A stretch of 42,258 nucleotides of DNA, taken from positions 1 to 42,258 of the forward strand of contig KN805391.1 of NCBI GenBank assembly GCA_000818945.1, in the 5' to 3' direction. Made by a program: the position numbers and the translations under genes. Below the pieces are notes generated by a model. The model had not been told where the DNA came from. It did not search any database and saw only the letters and a program-made list of their open reading frames with translations. Position 1 is the first letter of the stretch. Each line of letters opens with the position of its first letter. This document shows positions 19,501-30,629 of this stretch, one piece after another. This stretch comes from Schizochytrium sp. CCTCC M209059 (taxonomy: Eukaryota > Sar > Bigyra > Thraustochytrida > Thraustochytriidae).

Positions 19501-20425
19501 CGGTTTTGTATTGCACAAGCGAATGACCAACGTACTACATGCAATCTGGTGTAAAGGTGGAATCGGCGGCTTTCCAGCCACCGCGCGGGCCAAACTTGTT
19601 CATGTCACACAACGTCTGTGCTCAGAAGACACGAAGTCCCTTGGATCATTGCATTGCTTCCGCATGAGCCATGAAAGTGCACTTTTGGTGGCTCGATTTG
19701 GTCGGCACAATGGGCAGAATTTGCGTCCAAGCGCAGGAGCTCCCCTGCTTACATACCGCCCAGCACGCAAGAGGCAGCGCCGTGAGACGGCCAAGGATTC
19801 AAAAAGCATTGCCCAAGCAGAGCGTACCTGCGAGATCCGCGCAGGTGCCTTGCTTGTCGAATTGGCGAAGCTTGTGTCCATTGCAAAGGCCCTCTGCACC
19901 TGGTGTGAAAGGTCTCAACGATCGGCAATACGAGCGCAGACTTTTGTGGACCGATTACGCGAGACTCTCTTGGCCTGGGCTTCAGAATACGAGCCTCAAG
20001 TCCCCCAAGATGCGTCAGTATTGGCGGCCGATCCCGAGGCGAGCATTAAGGCCGAGGATGTGGTGCCTTTGCAGCGTCAAATTCGCGAGCGTTCGAGAGA
20101 GAGTGACGTGAAAGCGGCACAAGAAGTGCGCGAAAATTTGTCGCGACCACTCGCTCCCCAAAAGCGGATCATGCAGCTTTGTAAAGCCTTTGAGGCAAGC
20201 TCGAATGACAATGCTGCTGCACTCGAGGAAGACGCTGGTTCGCCCTTGCGGCGGCGGCGCAAGGGTGTAGCCACAACAATTAACAAGCCAAGACGTCGGC
20301 GCCGTAGTGAAAATGCGTTCATCGATGAGGGTCTGGAGGAAATGGAAGCGGAAGGCGATAGTGATGGCTACGAGGATCTCGAGGGCTTTGTCGTGTGCCC
20401 GGGCGATTCTACTTATTTTCAATGA
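16576..20425 (+). CDS. Large helical-repeat protein, possible FANCI orthologue; two exons
   Basis: Predicted alpha-solenoid protein of 1,262 residues after removal of one intron (exon 1 16576-16850, exon 2 16912-20425). It is almost wholly helical and leucine/alanine-rich, without membrane spans. The tail has two basic clusters (RRRRKG, RRRRRSE) and then an acidic end with 'YEDLEGFVVCP'. I suspect FANCI, partner of FANCD2 in interstrand-crosslink repair. Length is close to the roughly 1,330 residues of human FANCI. The 'LCKLGF' segment and the helix after it parallel 'LVELGF' in FANCI. Near the C-terminus 'VRENLSRPLAPQKRIMQLCK' resembles the FANCI 'LRETKPIPNLIFAIEQYEK' helix. These similarities are weak and were judged by eye. 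The exon 1 ATG at 16576 has poor context; 16630 is an alternative. Without splicing, two overlapping frames (stop at 16890, ATG at 16865) would be needed. Confidence 0.8.
16851..16911 (+). other. Spliceosomal intron, 61 bases
   Basis: Starts GTATAA and ends GCGCAG, with a consensus CTGAC branch site at 16887-16891, its A 21 bases before the acceptor end. Length modulo 3 is 1, exactly what is needed to join the frame stopping at 16890 to the frame of the 1,170-residue downstream exon. One of few introns I can support in the window. Confidence 0.75.
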
Positions 20426-20681
20426 GATAAAGTGCTGTCAGAGGAGATAGGCTTTGCCAGTGACGACGTGAAGAAAGCGATAATTTGTGTTTGTTTTCAC
20501 TGCTCTTTTCTGCCTTCTCTCTCTCTCTCGCTCTCAATCGGTAAAAGTGAAAATTAATGCAAGACGAGGAGGAAGAGCATGAAGACAAGCCAGACAGACA
20601 TGAAAAGTTAGTGGAAAAAAAAAGACGCAACTAGTAAGTACCTAGGCCCTATATTCTTTACAAAACGGAGAGATAAAGTAT

Positions 20682-22100
20682 TCACAATGGGGCCAGGGTC
20701 CCTCCAACCGGAACGCGGGGTGCTGCCCGAAGGGCTTCCTCCTCGAGGCCCACGACAAAGAAAAGCACTGCAAAGTAATGGCAGGTCGCACCGATGAGCA
20801 CGAAAATGTGCCAGACTGCATGTCCAATGGGGTGCTTGAGCTTCTCCATGACAAAAAAGACTACACCGCCCGTGTATGCAAGGCCACCATAGAGCAAGAG
20901 CTCCACAGCGCCCGGACTAATGTGCGTCTTTACATCTTCCCATGCGATGCCGAGCATCCAGCCCATGCCCAAATAAAGCGCAAGCTCAATTGGCATTTTC
21001 ATCGGGACTTGCACTCGTTCATGCACAATGCAGAGGACAATGCCTGCAAAAGCGAGACCCCACTCTCCGACGGCCATCGCCCAGCCGTAGGGGTGCTTCT
21101 CGAGGCTGACAACACAAAAAGGAAGATAGGTACCCGCAATGAGAAAGTAGATGGCGGTGTGATCAAGCAGACCCAACACAGTCGAAACCTTTTCGTTGAG
21201 AAATGCGGCATGCAGCAGTGTCGAGCTCACAAAGAGAAGAATTAGACACAAACAGTAAACCCCACAGGCGTAAAAGGTACGACGAGATTGACCCTCCGCG
21301 GAGGCATGGTACATCATGACCACAGTACCCACCAGGGCGAGGAAGACGCCAATACCGTGCGTAAGAGCATTGAGTACCTCTTCGAAAACGTTGTTGCCGC
21401 CGTCGCGGATCTCGAACTCGAGTCCGGACTTGGCATGCGTCTCTTTCATTGCGGTGTGCAAAGCGTCAACTTGGGCGAAACCGAGTTGATCGTTGGTCAC
21501 GTCCAGAAGCGTGAGATTCTCAAGCTTGCCAATGACTTTTTCGAGTTTGCCCTCGCGCAGCGCAGGTGCGATGCCGGGGTTGAACGAAAGATTCAAGGTC
21601 TCCAGCGAAGGGCACTCGTCCAGTCCCGCGACAATCTCTCGCGCGCCATACTTGCTCATCTTCATGCGCGACACGTCCAGGTGTCGCAAGTTCGAGCATT
21701 CGCGCAGCAAGAAGCCTACAACGCGAGCATTTGCGTCGGTGATGTGCGTCGGCGCGTCAGCGTGTCTGATGCGGAGCGTCTTGAGATGTTCGCGGAGCAT
21801 CGACTCGGCCTTGCCTTTGGCAGCTTTTTCCTCCCGCACAAGCAGCAGGAGCGGCAGCAGCGAGTACTCGTTCGAAGCCTTGACAAAGCTCCAGTCGGTT
21901 GCGAGGCTCGTGAGCACCGAAGGGTCTACCTTGCACCCGCACTGCCGGCACATGGCCACATACGGGTGCGCCGAAGGCGGCGACGTCTCGCTCATGGTCG
22001 CTTCCGTGCCGGGCGACTGCGCCTCGAGTCCCTTGCTCTCCTCTCCCTCTCCCTCCTCTTGACGCTTGCTCGCTGCGGCAGCGGCAGCGCGCGTTCGCAT
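20682..22100 (-). CDS. Leucine-rich-repeat protein fused to hemolysin-III/PAQR-type membrane domain
   Basis: 472-residue membrane protein. After an Ala/Glu-rich start and a small Cys segment (about 51-55) there are about four leucine-rich repeats (110-215; for example 'LRHLDVSRMKMSKYG', 'LETLNLSFNPGI'). The C-terminal half (about 230-460) is a seven-span hemolysin-III/PAQR domain. Its signatures are 'LNALTHGIGVFLALVG', 'SSTLLHAAF', 'LDHTAIYFLIAGTYLPF' and 'HAVWHIFVLIGATCHYF'. The histidines in the second and last motifs are the family's metal-site positions. Despite the name, eukaryotic members are receptors or hydrolase-like proteins (PAQR10/11 type), not proven toxins. The fusion with LRRs is unusual. 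The ATG at 22100 has a purine at -3; ATG 21995 is an alternative. It converges with the FANCI-like gene (256-base spacer). Confidence 0.9.
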   Translation of the reverse strand: MRTRAAAAAASKRQEEGEGEESKGLEAQSPGTEATMSETSPPSAHPYVAMCRQCGCKVDPSVLTSLATDWSFVKASNEYSLLPLLLLVREEKAAKGKAESMLREHLKTLRIRHADAPTHITDANARVVGFLLRECSNLRHLDVSRMKMSKYGAREIVAGLDECPSLETLNLSFNPGIAPALREGKLEKVIGKLENLTLLDVTNDQLGFAQVDALHTAMKETHAKSGLEFEIRDGGNNVFEEVLNALTHGIGVFLALVGTVVMMYHASAEGQSRRTFYACGVYCLCLILLFVSSTLLHAAFLNEKVSTVLGLLDHTAIYFLIAGTYLPFCVVSLEKHPYGWAMAVGEWGLAFAGIVLCIVHERVQVPMKMPIELALYLGMGWMLGIAWEDVKTHISPGAVELLLYGGLAYTGGVVFFVMEKLKHPIGHAVWHIFVLIGATCHYFAVLFFVVGLEEEALRAAPRVPVGGTLAPL

Positions 22101-23086
22101 TTCTCTCTCGCGGGATCCGAAGCGAGTTTGTCGCAGTCGACGAGTCGCCAGATCGACCGATTGGTCGATCGTAGAAAGATCTCGCTCTCATCTTCTCTGC
22201 ATGCCACGCTGCCGATGAGAGACGCTGATGCGACGGAGACAGAGTGAAAGAGAGAGAGAGAGAGTCATCATCCCAGCATGCCATCATCATCGCAATCGTC
22301 GTCGGGTCGGCACGACCGAGTGCTAAAACACATACTTACCCCTGTACGTACGTATACGATCCATGAACTGACGGCCATGACGACGTGCGACGCCGTCGTG
22401 ACGCGGAGATCTCGCAACGAATGAAATGCGTGTCGCCGCCACCTTGTCCTTGATAAGCAGGCAAGAGCAAGCTCGGCCAAACAAAGCGAGGATCAAGAAC
22501 CAAGAAAGCAAAGCCATCAAAACATCAAACACTGCAAGAACCAAGCAAAGCAAGCGATGCAAGTAAAGCAAGTGATGCAAGCAAGCATCAACGCCAAAGC
22601 AAGCATCCACGCAAAGCATTTGCTGGAAGGAGTCCATGCACTGCAAGCCCAGCAGCAGAAGCAACTCCAGGGACGGATGCCGGAGTGGACTTTGGTCAGG
22701 CGTGCCTGGCACGTACGCACACAAATACACACAAAAAAGGCAGGCGGACTTCAACAAACAGAAGGAGCGCGGGGCGGGCAAGGGAGGGAGACTCACTTTG
22801 GAGACTTGGACGATGGATCTGGACGATGGACTTGGACTTGGACTTAGACTTGGACGTGGGCTCGAACCTCGACCTAGACCCGAACGAAGAAGACGACGAA
22901 GAAGGTCTAACGCGAAGGCAGACCGGAAGACGAACGAGGGTGTTTTGCCAGCGCGTAGATGCTGCTGAGCAAACCCGCAAGGAAGCGAGCGGAAGAGCAA
23001 GCAAGCGAACGAAGGAGCCGTCAAAGCAAGAACACGCGCGCGCGAAAGGGCTCGCCGCGAAAGACAGTCGCCGCCAGACGAACACG
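22101..23086. other. Divergent spacer with AAGC and Leu-Asp hexamer repeats
   Basis: It separates the LRR-PAQR gene (-) from the F-box-like gene (+). It contains scattered AAGC/CAAG tetramers (22540-22625) and GACTTG hexamers (about 22826-22862). An in-frame ATG at 22826 with strong context would extend the F-box-like protein by 87 residues starting with (Leu-Asp)n. The rest of that extension is compositionally like UTR. Confidence 0.55.
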
Positions 23087-24361
23087 ATGACAGGGCAGCT
23101 CGGCATGTCCGCGCTTGCGGAGGACTCCAAGCTTCTTGTGCTCCAGTTTCTCGACCTGCAAAGCCTGGGAAGGATGGCCACGACAAGCAGAGGTATGCAC
23201 AAGCTCGTAGAGAATAGCGATTTCGCGATCGAGGCACTTGTTGCCCCGTATTTTGCAGCGCATGCCCAAGGAACAGAGACCAAGGAAGCTGCCGAGAACG
23301 AACTCAAAGCTCTCTTTGGAGCGCAATGCAGAGATCATGGCACCACGGAGCACAAGCTACGCCAAAAGGCCGTCCAGCAAGTCTGTGTGCGCTCCCTGGA
23401 GACGAACATTGCAACCTTTGAACAGTTTCTTGGCCTTGCTCATCATTGTATCAGGTGCGAGTTCAACGAGGCGCTCAAAGGCTTTCTCTCGGCAAGGTAC
23501 CCGAGCTTGGATACCAAAAAGGACAAGGAATCGCAAGAGCCCTTGATTCTGGGAAGGCAATCTGCTTTCACGAGAATGACGCAATTCGCAATCAGCCTCT
23601 CCAAGGAAGAAGCCGTCAAATGTCTTGTTTCCAGTGGAGTGGAGCACGGCATTCTTGATGCGCCGTACTTTGCGCAGAGTGTGGCCGAGGCTGCCAGCCA
23701 CGGACTCACCAGCCTAGTGGCTTTCCTTCTTTCCCAGGCGGTGCGCGCAAATGCTGGCTCAATGGATACTCTTGCTCTTGTGGCCATGCATGAATCCTGC
23801 AAAGCATCGCATGCTGCCTTAGCTCTGAACATGGCGAAGATGCTTTGCACTCGCTTCGCTCATGCGCAAGAGACAATGGATGCTCGCCACCGCGCCCCCG
23901 GCTTTGTCGTCGACGCCGCTGCCCTCGCGGAGCGCGACGCTCTTGCCGCTCGCAAGACAAAGCTGGACGAAGCCATTATAAATGCTGTACAAGAGGCCAC
24001 ACGCCAGGGCAACCTCGACTTAGTTCAGGCGTTTCTCAACGAGAAAATTATCACGCGAGATATGGCCCTCTGCATCCAAAAGACGGCTGCCAGGAATGGG
24101 CTCTTTGACATTGTGGTGCTCTTGCGAGACTGTTGCGGCGACGATGCACTCTATGACCTCTTTAACGACGCGGTGCGACGCAATCACAACCACAGCGTCA
24201 GCTGCTTGCTCGAGACTGGCATTTTCGAGCGAGATTATCTTGAAGACCAGCGCCGACAGGCCGACTTGCGCGAGTGCGACGACGTCGCGGCCATCTTGGA
24301 CGCCTACCTTCGCATCTCGCCTGCGAATGATGCTGACTCGCTCCAAGCTGCCTCGGCGTGA
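23087..24361 (+). CDS. F-box-like protein with ankyrin-like helical repeats
   Basis: 424 residues. The first 50 resemble an F-box: 'SKLLVLQFLDLQSLGRMA' followed by 'SRGMHKLVENS', with the spacing of leucines and the S-R typical of the fold. If real, it would bind Skp1 and present targets to an SCF ubiquitin ligase. The rest is all-helical with short helix pairs such as 'AVKCLVSSGVEHGIL', 'GNLDLVQAFLNEKII' and 'SVSCLLETGIFERDYL', which look like diverged ankyrin repeats as found in protist 'ankyrin/F-box' families. No transmembrane segment. The ATG at 23087 has A at -3. A second ATG at 22826, in frame and with better context, would add an acidic Leu-Asp-rich extension. AATAAA lies 173 bases past the stop. 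Confidence 0.75.
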   Translation: MTGQLGMSALAEDSKLLVLQFLDLQSLGRMATTSRGMHKLVENSDFAIEALVAPYFAAHAQGTETKEAAENELKALFGAQCRDHGTTEHKLRQKAVQQVCVRSLETNIATFEQFLGLAHHCIRCEFNEALKGFLSARYPSLDTKKDKESQEPLILGRQSAFTRMTQFAISLSKEEAVKCLVSSGVEHGILDAPYFAQSVAEAASHGLTSLVAFLLSQAVRANAGSMDTLALVAMHESCKASHAALALNMAKMLCTRFAHAQETMDARHRAPGFVVDAAALAERDALAARKTKLDEAIINAVQEATRQGNLDLVQAFLNEKIITRDMALCIQKTAARNGLFDIVVLLRDCCGDDALYDLFNDAVRRNHNHSVSCLLETGIFERDYLEDQRRQADLRECDDVAAILDAYLRISPANDADSLQAASA

Positions 24362-24533
24362 TGCGTCCAAACAAAAAAAGGGCGGCGCGTGGCGTTATCA
24401 ATCGTCGAGGGTGAGTGTTCCCTCCCCTCTCCAGGTCGCCTGCCTGTCAAAGATTGACTTCCTTCTGGGCAACGGAGATACGAGACAAGGTCGAAGACTG
24501 GGCATGGCACGCAGAATGAAAGTAACCTATACC

Positions 24534-24539
24534 AATAAA
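24534..24539 (+). promoter_or_regulatory. AATAAA polyadenylation signal
   Basis: Canonical hexamer 172 bases after the stop of the F-box-like gene and before a TATAAA at 24618 that may start the next transcription unit. Confidence 0.4.
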
Positions 24540-24617
24540 TCAAAGAGAAGGAAAGAAAGAGAGGCAAATGTGAGTACTTTTTGACCGTTGACATTTGTTT
24601 TTCATTTTATCAAAGTT

Positions 24618-24623
24618 TATAAA
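24618..24623 (+). promoter_or_regulatory. TATAAA box candidate for the large surface-protein gene
   Basis: TATAAA in an AT-rich patch, 79 bases after the AATAAA at 24534 and 129 bases before the first in-frame ATG (24747). If used, the transcript would include both ATG candidates of the surface protein. Confidence 0.3.
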
Positions 24624-24900
24624 GAAAGTTCAAGTTCAATTTTTCCAAAGCTCACATCAGTAGTTAAAGCGCGTCCCGGTTCGGCCCTTATGGGCTGCTG
24701 GCGAGCAGGCTTGCTGTAGTAGCTCTGCCTACACAACCTAGAGCTCATGACACGTTGGCGGGCCAAACGCAGCGTGCGTGCCGTGAGAGCGCGGGACTGC
24801 CCCTCGCGGCTTCACGGCGTGGCGCGCTGCATCGACCGCGCAAAGCCACAGACGATGAGGGGCCAGCAGCGCCAAACAAGCTGTAACTCCTTTGCACGAT

Positions 24901-24984
24901 CGTCGTCGTCGTTGTTGTTATCGTCGTCGTCGTCGTCGTCGTCGTCGTCATCATCATCATCATCATCATCGTCGTCGTCGATGC
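24901..24984 (+). repeat. (TCG)/(TCA) trinucleotide tract
   Basis: Nearly pure TCG, GTT and TCA triplets encoding poly-Ser in the frame of the downstream surface protein if ATG 24747 is used, otherwise 5' UTR. It is followed by an in-frame ATG at 24981. Confidence 0.85.
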
Positions 24985-25130
24985 TTCAACGCGATACACG
25001 CTTCGGCCACCGAGCCCGCGCGATGAAACTCGTGGGAGCTACAAGCAAATCAGCACATAGTCGAGCAAGCCCATTCCAAGGTCGTCCATCCCTCTGTCTT
25101 TGCAAAGGAATTGCCAGGCAGTGTTGCAAA

Positions 25131-28100
25131 ATGACCACGATGACGACGACGGCGAAGATGAAGACGACGAAGATGGTGTTATTACTACTGATGATGATTA
25201 TTATGGTTCTGATGCCTGACTACGTTCAAGGCGCATCAACTACGACTGCACTTGCTGCAACATGCATGAGCCAACCTCGCGTTTTCGAAGACGACGATCT
25301 CGATGGCTACCTTGATGTCAATACAGTGTCAGGGTCAGTCACCGTCGATGTGCGCGCTCGCGGACTTGAGGATCGACCTTCCACGTTCACATGGTGTGAA
25401 GTCGCAATAGGCGACAGGGGGGAAGACACAGAGGCACCAGCTATAAGTGCAGCACCAACGACCACTCTTGCGCCCACGCCGGCACCGTTAACGCATGCCC
25501 CAACCTTGACTCCAACGCAAGGTTGTCCAAACAGAGTATTCAACACACAACGCTGTGGCCCTGTTGGTGTGACTCGCCAAGAGTGTTGGGCCCGGAATTG
25601 CTGTTTCGATCCGACCAGCGAAATTCGCTGCTACCCTGTCGACTCTCGACGTCGCGAGCTTCAGAAGAATGACATGACATCACCGTACACCTCCTACTCA
25701 TCTTATTACTACTATTATCACAACTTTGCGACAACGAGCACGCCTACAAGCACCCAAGGTCCCGACAATGATGATTACGATCGCGAAGATGACACTGACG
25801 ATTTCTACGCTTCGGCGTTTGTCAGGACAGTGGAACCTCAGCCGAAAGCCACGAACTTGCCAGATTGTAGCGATGACGCTTCATCGCATTGGACAACCAA
25901 GGACACGAGCATTGAATTTCAAATTATTGAGGAGTCGCAGCGTGTGCAGGTCAGGGTGACATTGCACGATGACTGCTTGCAATATTCGCCAGTCTTAAAA
26001 ACTTTTACAATCGACACTACGCAAAACCTGCAGTGCCCGCCATATGCAGACGAACCGCCAGGTACTCTAAATTCATGCTATTGCGCGGATTCTTCAATGA
26101 ATGAAGAATCGTGCCCCACGTGCGCAGTATCCACCAACGTCTGCGAAGAAGGCTATGTGCACGATTTGCTTACCGATCGATGTATTTTGGATACTCCTCT
26201 CTGTATGTTCCAGGAAGGAGCGCTCGTTGACCGAAGAGCCGTGGCAAACCCTACAGAGCGGGACGTAGGCGTTTTGCAACCTATTTTCCCAAATACTTGC
26301 CATGGGCCGACGCGCGCCCCGACAGTGTCGCCAACCGCGTCACCTACAATGGCTCCGATTGTGCAAGTATGTGAAATTTATGAGGGAGGGCCTGGTCTCG
26401 TGAAGGAGCGCACTGCCTGCGCACTCCCATTTTCGTACACCTCTGGAAAAGTAACCACAGTGTATGAGTATCCTCCCCTGGTGAGCGAAGCGAAACCTTA
26501 TGGTATCTCTAAAACTGACATCGACCCGGCGAGCGAATCCGTGCGTTGGTGTCCGACCGAAGACATTGTAGAATATCAATTTCGGAACACCGCTGATGCA
26601 AGATCTTGGGGAATTGTTAATTGCTCCGATCCTGCTGCTTTTCCAACAGCAGCACCTGTCATGCCGCCAGCGCTTGCACCTACATTTGTCCCAACACAGA
26701 TGCCCACCAAGAGTCCAACAAAGGCACCCACGCCAAAACCCACTGGCGCGCCAACAGACTCGCCAACTCCAATTCCCACGAGTCAACCAACCAGAAGGCC
26801 ATCCCATCGACCGACATTGCAGCCAACTTTGCAGCCTTCACAAAGTCCAACGAGGAGACCGACGAAACAACCCACGCTGCACCCTACACTGACGCCTACA
26901 AGCCATCCAACGCAGCATCCTACCGAGAGGCCTACTTTCGAACCAACACGTCTGCAAGGCTGCTATATCCCCGGGCGCGAGGACCAATTTATCATTAGCG
27001 AGGCCGAGTGCCAGCTCCCCTTCGATTACATTGGCTCCGACAGGACTCGCGTCACGTTCGAATATCCGCCACTCGGTTCAGAAGCTGAGCCTTTCGGAGC
27101 AACGGACATTGAAAGTGTAGGTCGCTGGTGCCCCACGCAGGGTATTGACCTGTATGACGTTTCCGATGAAGCAGTTAGAGCGTCCTGGGGTTCAGCGTCG
27201 TGCGCAAGCACCAATCAATTCCCCACAGAGAGACCCACGCGGATGCCAACAAACGCACCGACAAATGACCCAACTCGACTTCCAACGCTCTCGCCGACGC
27301 CCGCGCCCACACCTCCAACACCACGCCCCACGACTGCTCCTACCATGTCCATGAATTGTCAAATTGCCGAAGAAAGCTTCGAATATGTAAAGGGGGAGAC
27401 ACAGTGCCAGCTTCCTTTTAAATACCGTAATAAATGGGACGATGAGCCGATCACATTCGAGTATCCGCCCCGATTTGACGAGGCCAAACCATACGGCCGT
27501 GGTCTGCGTGGTTACGGCGGGGAAGACTTCGATCATATACGGTGGTGCCCCAAAGCAGGGGAAACCGATTACGTCAAGCCAAAACTCGCCACTCACGAGC
27601 ACTGGGGTATTATTGACGGTTGCGAAAATGCAAGTGAGCTTCCAACAATGATGCCCACTGTGTCTCCAACATTGTATCCAACGCTTTCCCATGCATGCTT
27701 CATTTATGATGGCAATCTTGGCTATGTCAAGGAGCATGTCAATTGCGAGCTGCCTTTCCGTTTTCGTCGAGGAGATGTCATTATTGACTTTGATTACGCG
27801 CCAATGCTTGCAGAGGCCCAGCCTTTTGGAGTGAACTACAATGACTATGGAAATGCAACGCTGCGATGGTGTCCACCCCGAGGCGTCGACTACTATAGCG
27901 TCTACAACACGAATCTCCGTAAAAAGTGGGGCCTCGCGAGCTGCGAAAATGGTGTGCCTACGTCTGCTCCTACGCTCGCGCGCTTTACGACTTCTACTGC
28001 CGAATGCGTGCATCGCTGCCGCGTTGGTTTTACCTTTGACCCCACACGATCAAAGTGCGTCCCTTTGGTCGAACCAACCTGCGCTGAACAGCACTATTAT

Positions 28101-30588
28101 GATCTGGAATCGTGTCGGGTGAAGCGTTGCGGGTCTGCAAACGGCCAGAACTTTAGTATTTCGGTTGCGTCGTACCTCGACGAGGCTCATGGCCTTGTTC
28201 GGCTCACGTTCAATTCAAGTGTCGCAGCACAAGACATTTCAAATATATCCATTGTCTGGAACGACATGGGTTCGTTGCAGTCAATTGCACCGCATAATGG
28301 CTCTTTGGATGCCGGAGAGTTCGCCTTTGCCACAGACCCGACAACGCTCACGCCGGGCGATTCTTTTTCATTTCGACTTTTCGCCACCGACAAGTGCAAC
28401 CGACGTCTTGTTCTTGAGCAGCTCGTTCAGGTTCCCAATCGTGCCCCCGAGATTCGTTTAGAGGCAAATCTCGAAAGAGGTGCAAATTCTGCGCAAGGTA
28501 CGCCTGTAAACTTTACCGATGGCGGAAGCTCCCTTGTCGTGAAATCATCGGGTACATTCAACATGGCAGAGCTCACTCTTCGCATAAGTGCCGCTGAAAG
28601 CTTCGACCCAGAAGGTTTTCCGCTTGCATCAATCGCATGGAATGTGCCTGCGCTACTCAACACGACATTAGCTCACCCATTGGTGGCAAATGAAGTATCC
28701 TTGTCCTTTTCAGACTTTGGGCGTTACGCAGCGCAGCTTTGGGTGACTGATATTCATGGCGCCGAAGCGTCACAGGACTTTGTGGTGATGCTGTTACCTA
28801 ATGTTGCCCCAACTGTAAGTCTTGCGAAAACTGCAACGCATCTTCCCTTCGGAGCATTTTCCAAGGTTGTTCTTGACGGGAGCGCCTCATTTGATGACGA
28901 AGACATTGAAAAGTATGCGTGGACTTTTCTCAGCCATCGCGTAGAGGACGCCGCGCCTGCCTCAGACCCACTGCTGGAGCTGCTTTCAGCACGCGGTGTT
29001 CCTGGTTACACTACCGGAGCCAATGTCACTATTCCTACAATTGTCGATCCGTTTGCTCCAACGACTCGGGTGGAAAATGTGGAGCAACTCGGATATTACT
29101 CATTCAGTCTTGAAGTCCTTGACGACGAGGGTCTGAACGACAGCGACGTTGTGGAAATTCATGTTGACATATCTGCGCGAGATGCGAATCAAGATGGAAT
29201 CCGCATCGACGAACCATCTCGACAGTCTCTTTGGCTCAAAGGTGATCTCGCGAGCGTGTCATGGGCGGCGCCCTTGCTCGATGCAAGCCAGGAGGGGCCG
29301 TCAAACCATTTACAGGTTCAGCTGCAGCTTGAACGAAGAGAGACAAAGGAGACGTGGTCTCTCGGGACGTTTTCGATGGCAGCCGAGGAGGCTGTTGTGC
29401 GTGTGCCTTCCAATGTTCCGACCCCGGCTCTATACTGCGTTCATCTTCGCCTTCGTTACGACCATGGAAACCAGCTTTCCACGGCGCTTCCATTCGTCAC
29501 CTCGAGCTCAAACTTTACGATTCGAGAGAGATATACCACTCTTGTGGGTGAATGGGGACAGTGCGAATTTGAGGACTCTTGCGAAGAGTTTGCTCCCGCA
29601 GACGGCGTCCAGCGACGTTCGGTGACATGCATTGATCTCGAGGATGAGCAAAGGGCTGTTGATCCAAAATTCTGCGCCGACCTCCAAATACCAAGTTCGA
29701 CACGCGCGTGCAGAGCACTTTGCGACACCGCGAATGAACTGGAGTCCAGAGTCATTCTCGGTATCGATATCTGGACTTCATGTGAGTCTTCATCGTGTGC
29801 AATTACGATCGATGAAGCAACGCAGACCCGGACGCTGGAATGCTATGATGCGGATACAAAGCGGCAACTACTAATGTCGCATTCGTCCTGCACGAGGCTG
29901 CGGGACAGTTCTCCGGCCATCGACACGGAAAGAGCCTGCTCAAGACTGAGCACTCCTAGCTGGTGCGATATTTCCCCCTTTCTCATGAACGTTTCGCTCG
30001 ACACAGGTTTGGGTAATGAAAACTGCATGTGTGAAACCAAGGACCGCGCTCTTGACATTGGAGCCCAAAACAGTTTGTGCTTTTCCTCCGTGACAAACAG
30101 ACCTCTGGCTCGTTCTGAGTGCGCTGCTTTCACCCCAGGTCTCTGGGGCGCCGAGCCATGCCGGGCTCTCGAGGTCGAATCTTGTCAAAGTCTCATGTGG
30201 TTGGTATCCCCATGGTCTCCTTGCTCTCACTCGTGTGGAGCCCAGGCGACAACCTCGCGAAGCGTAACATGCTTCGACGGTCTTTTGCAACAGCAAGTGT
30301 CTGATGCACGGTGTGCAACGCTTGGCGTCAAGCCTGTTATATCAAAGGCCTGCAATCAAGGTCTGCCCTGCGAATTTTTTAGTTGGCGCGTCTCGCAGTT
30401 TGAAGCGTGTCCTATTTCTTGCAGCGAAGCAGCAACAAACATCACGGCCACTCGATCCGTTGAATGCATACGAAGCTCGCTTGCCAACGGAGAGGAAAGC
30501 GTCGTTAACGACTTCTTTTGTGAGGAGAGTTTCCCGAAGCCAGAAGCTGCAAAGTCATGCAACTGTAGTGGGCCAACAACAACAACAA

Positions 30589-30629
<41 letters not shown>

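Noticed and set aside
22685..23086. Upstream extension of the F-box-like gene from a GTG at 22685
   Set aside because: GTG start, with a His/Thr/Lys/Arg-rich sequence typical of translated UTR; the ATG at 22826 remains a possible alternative but was not chosen.
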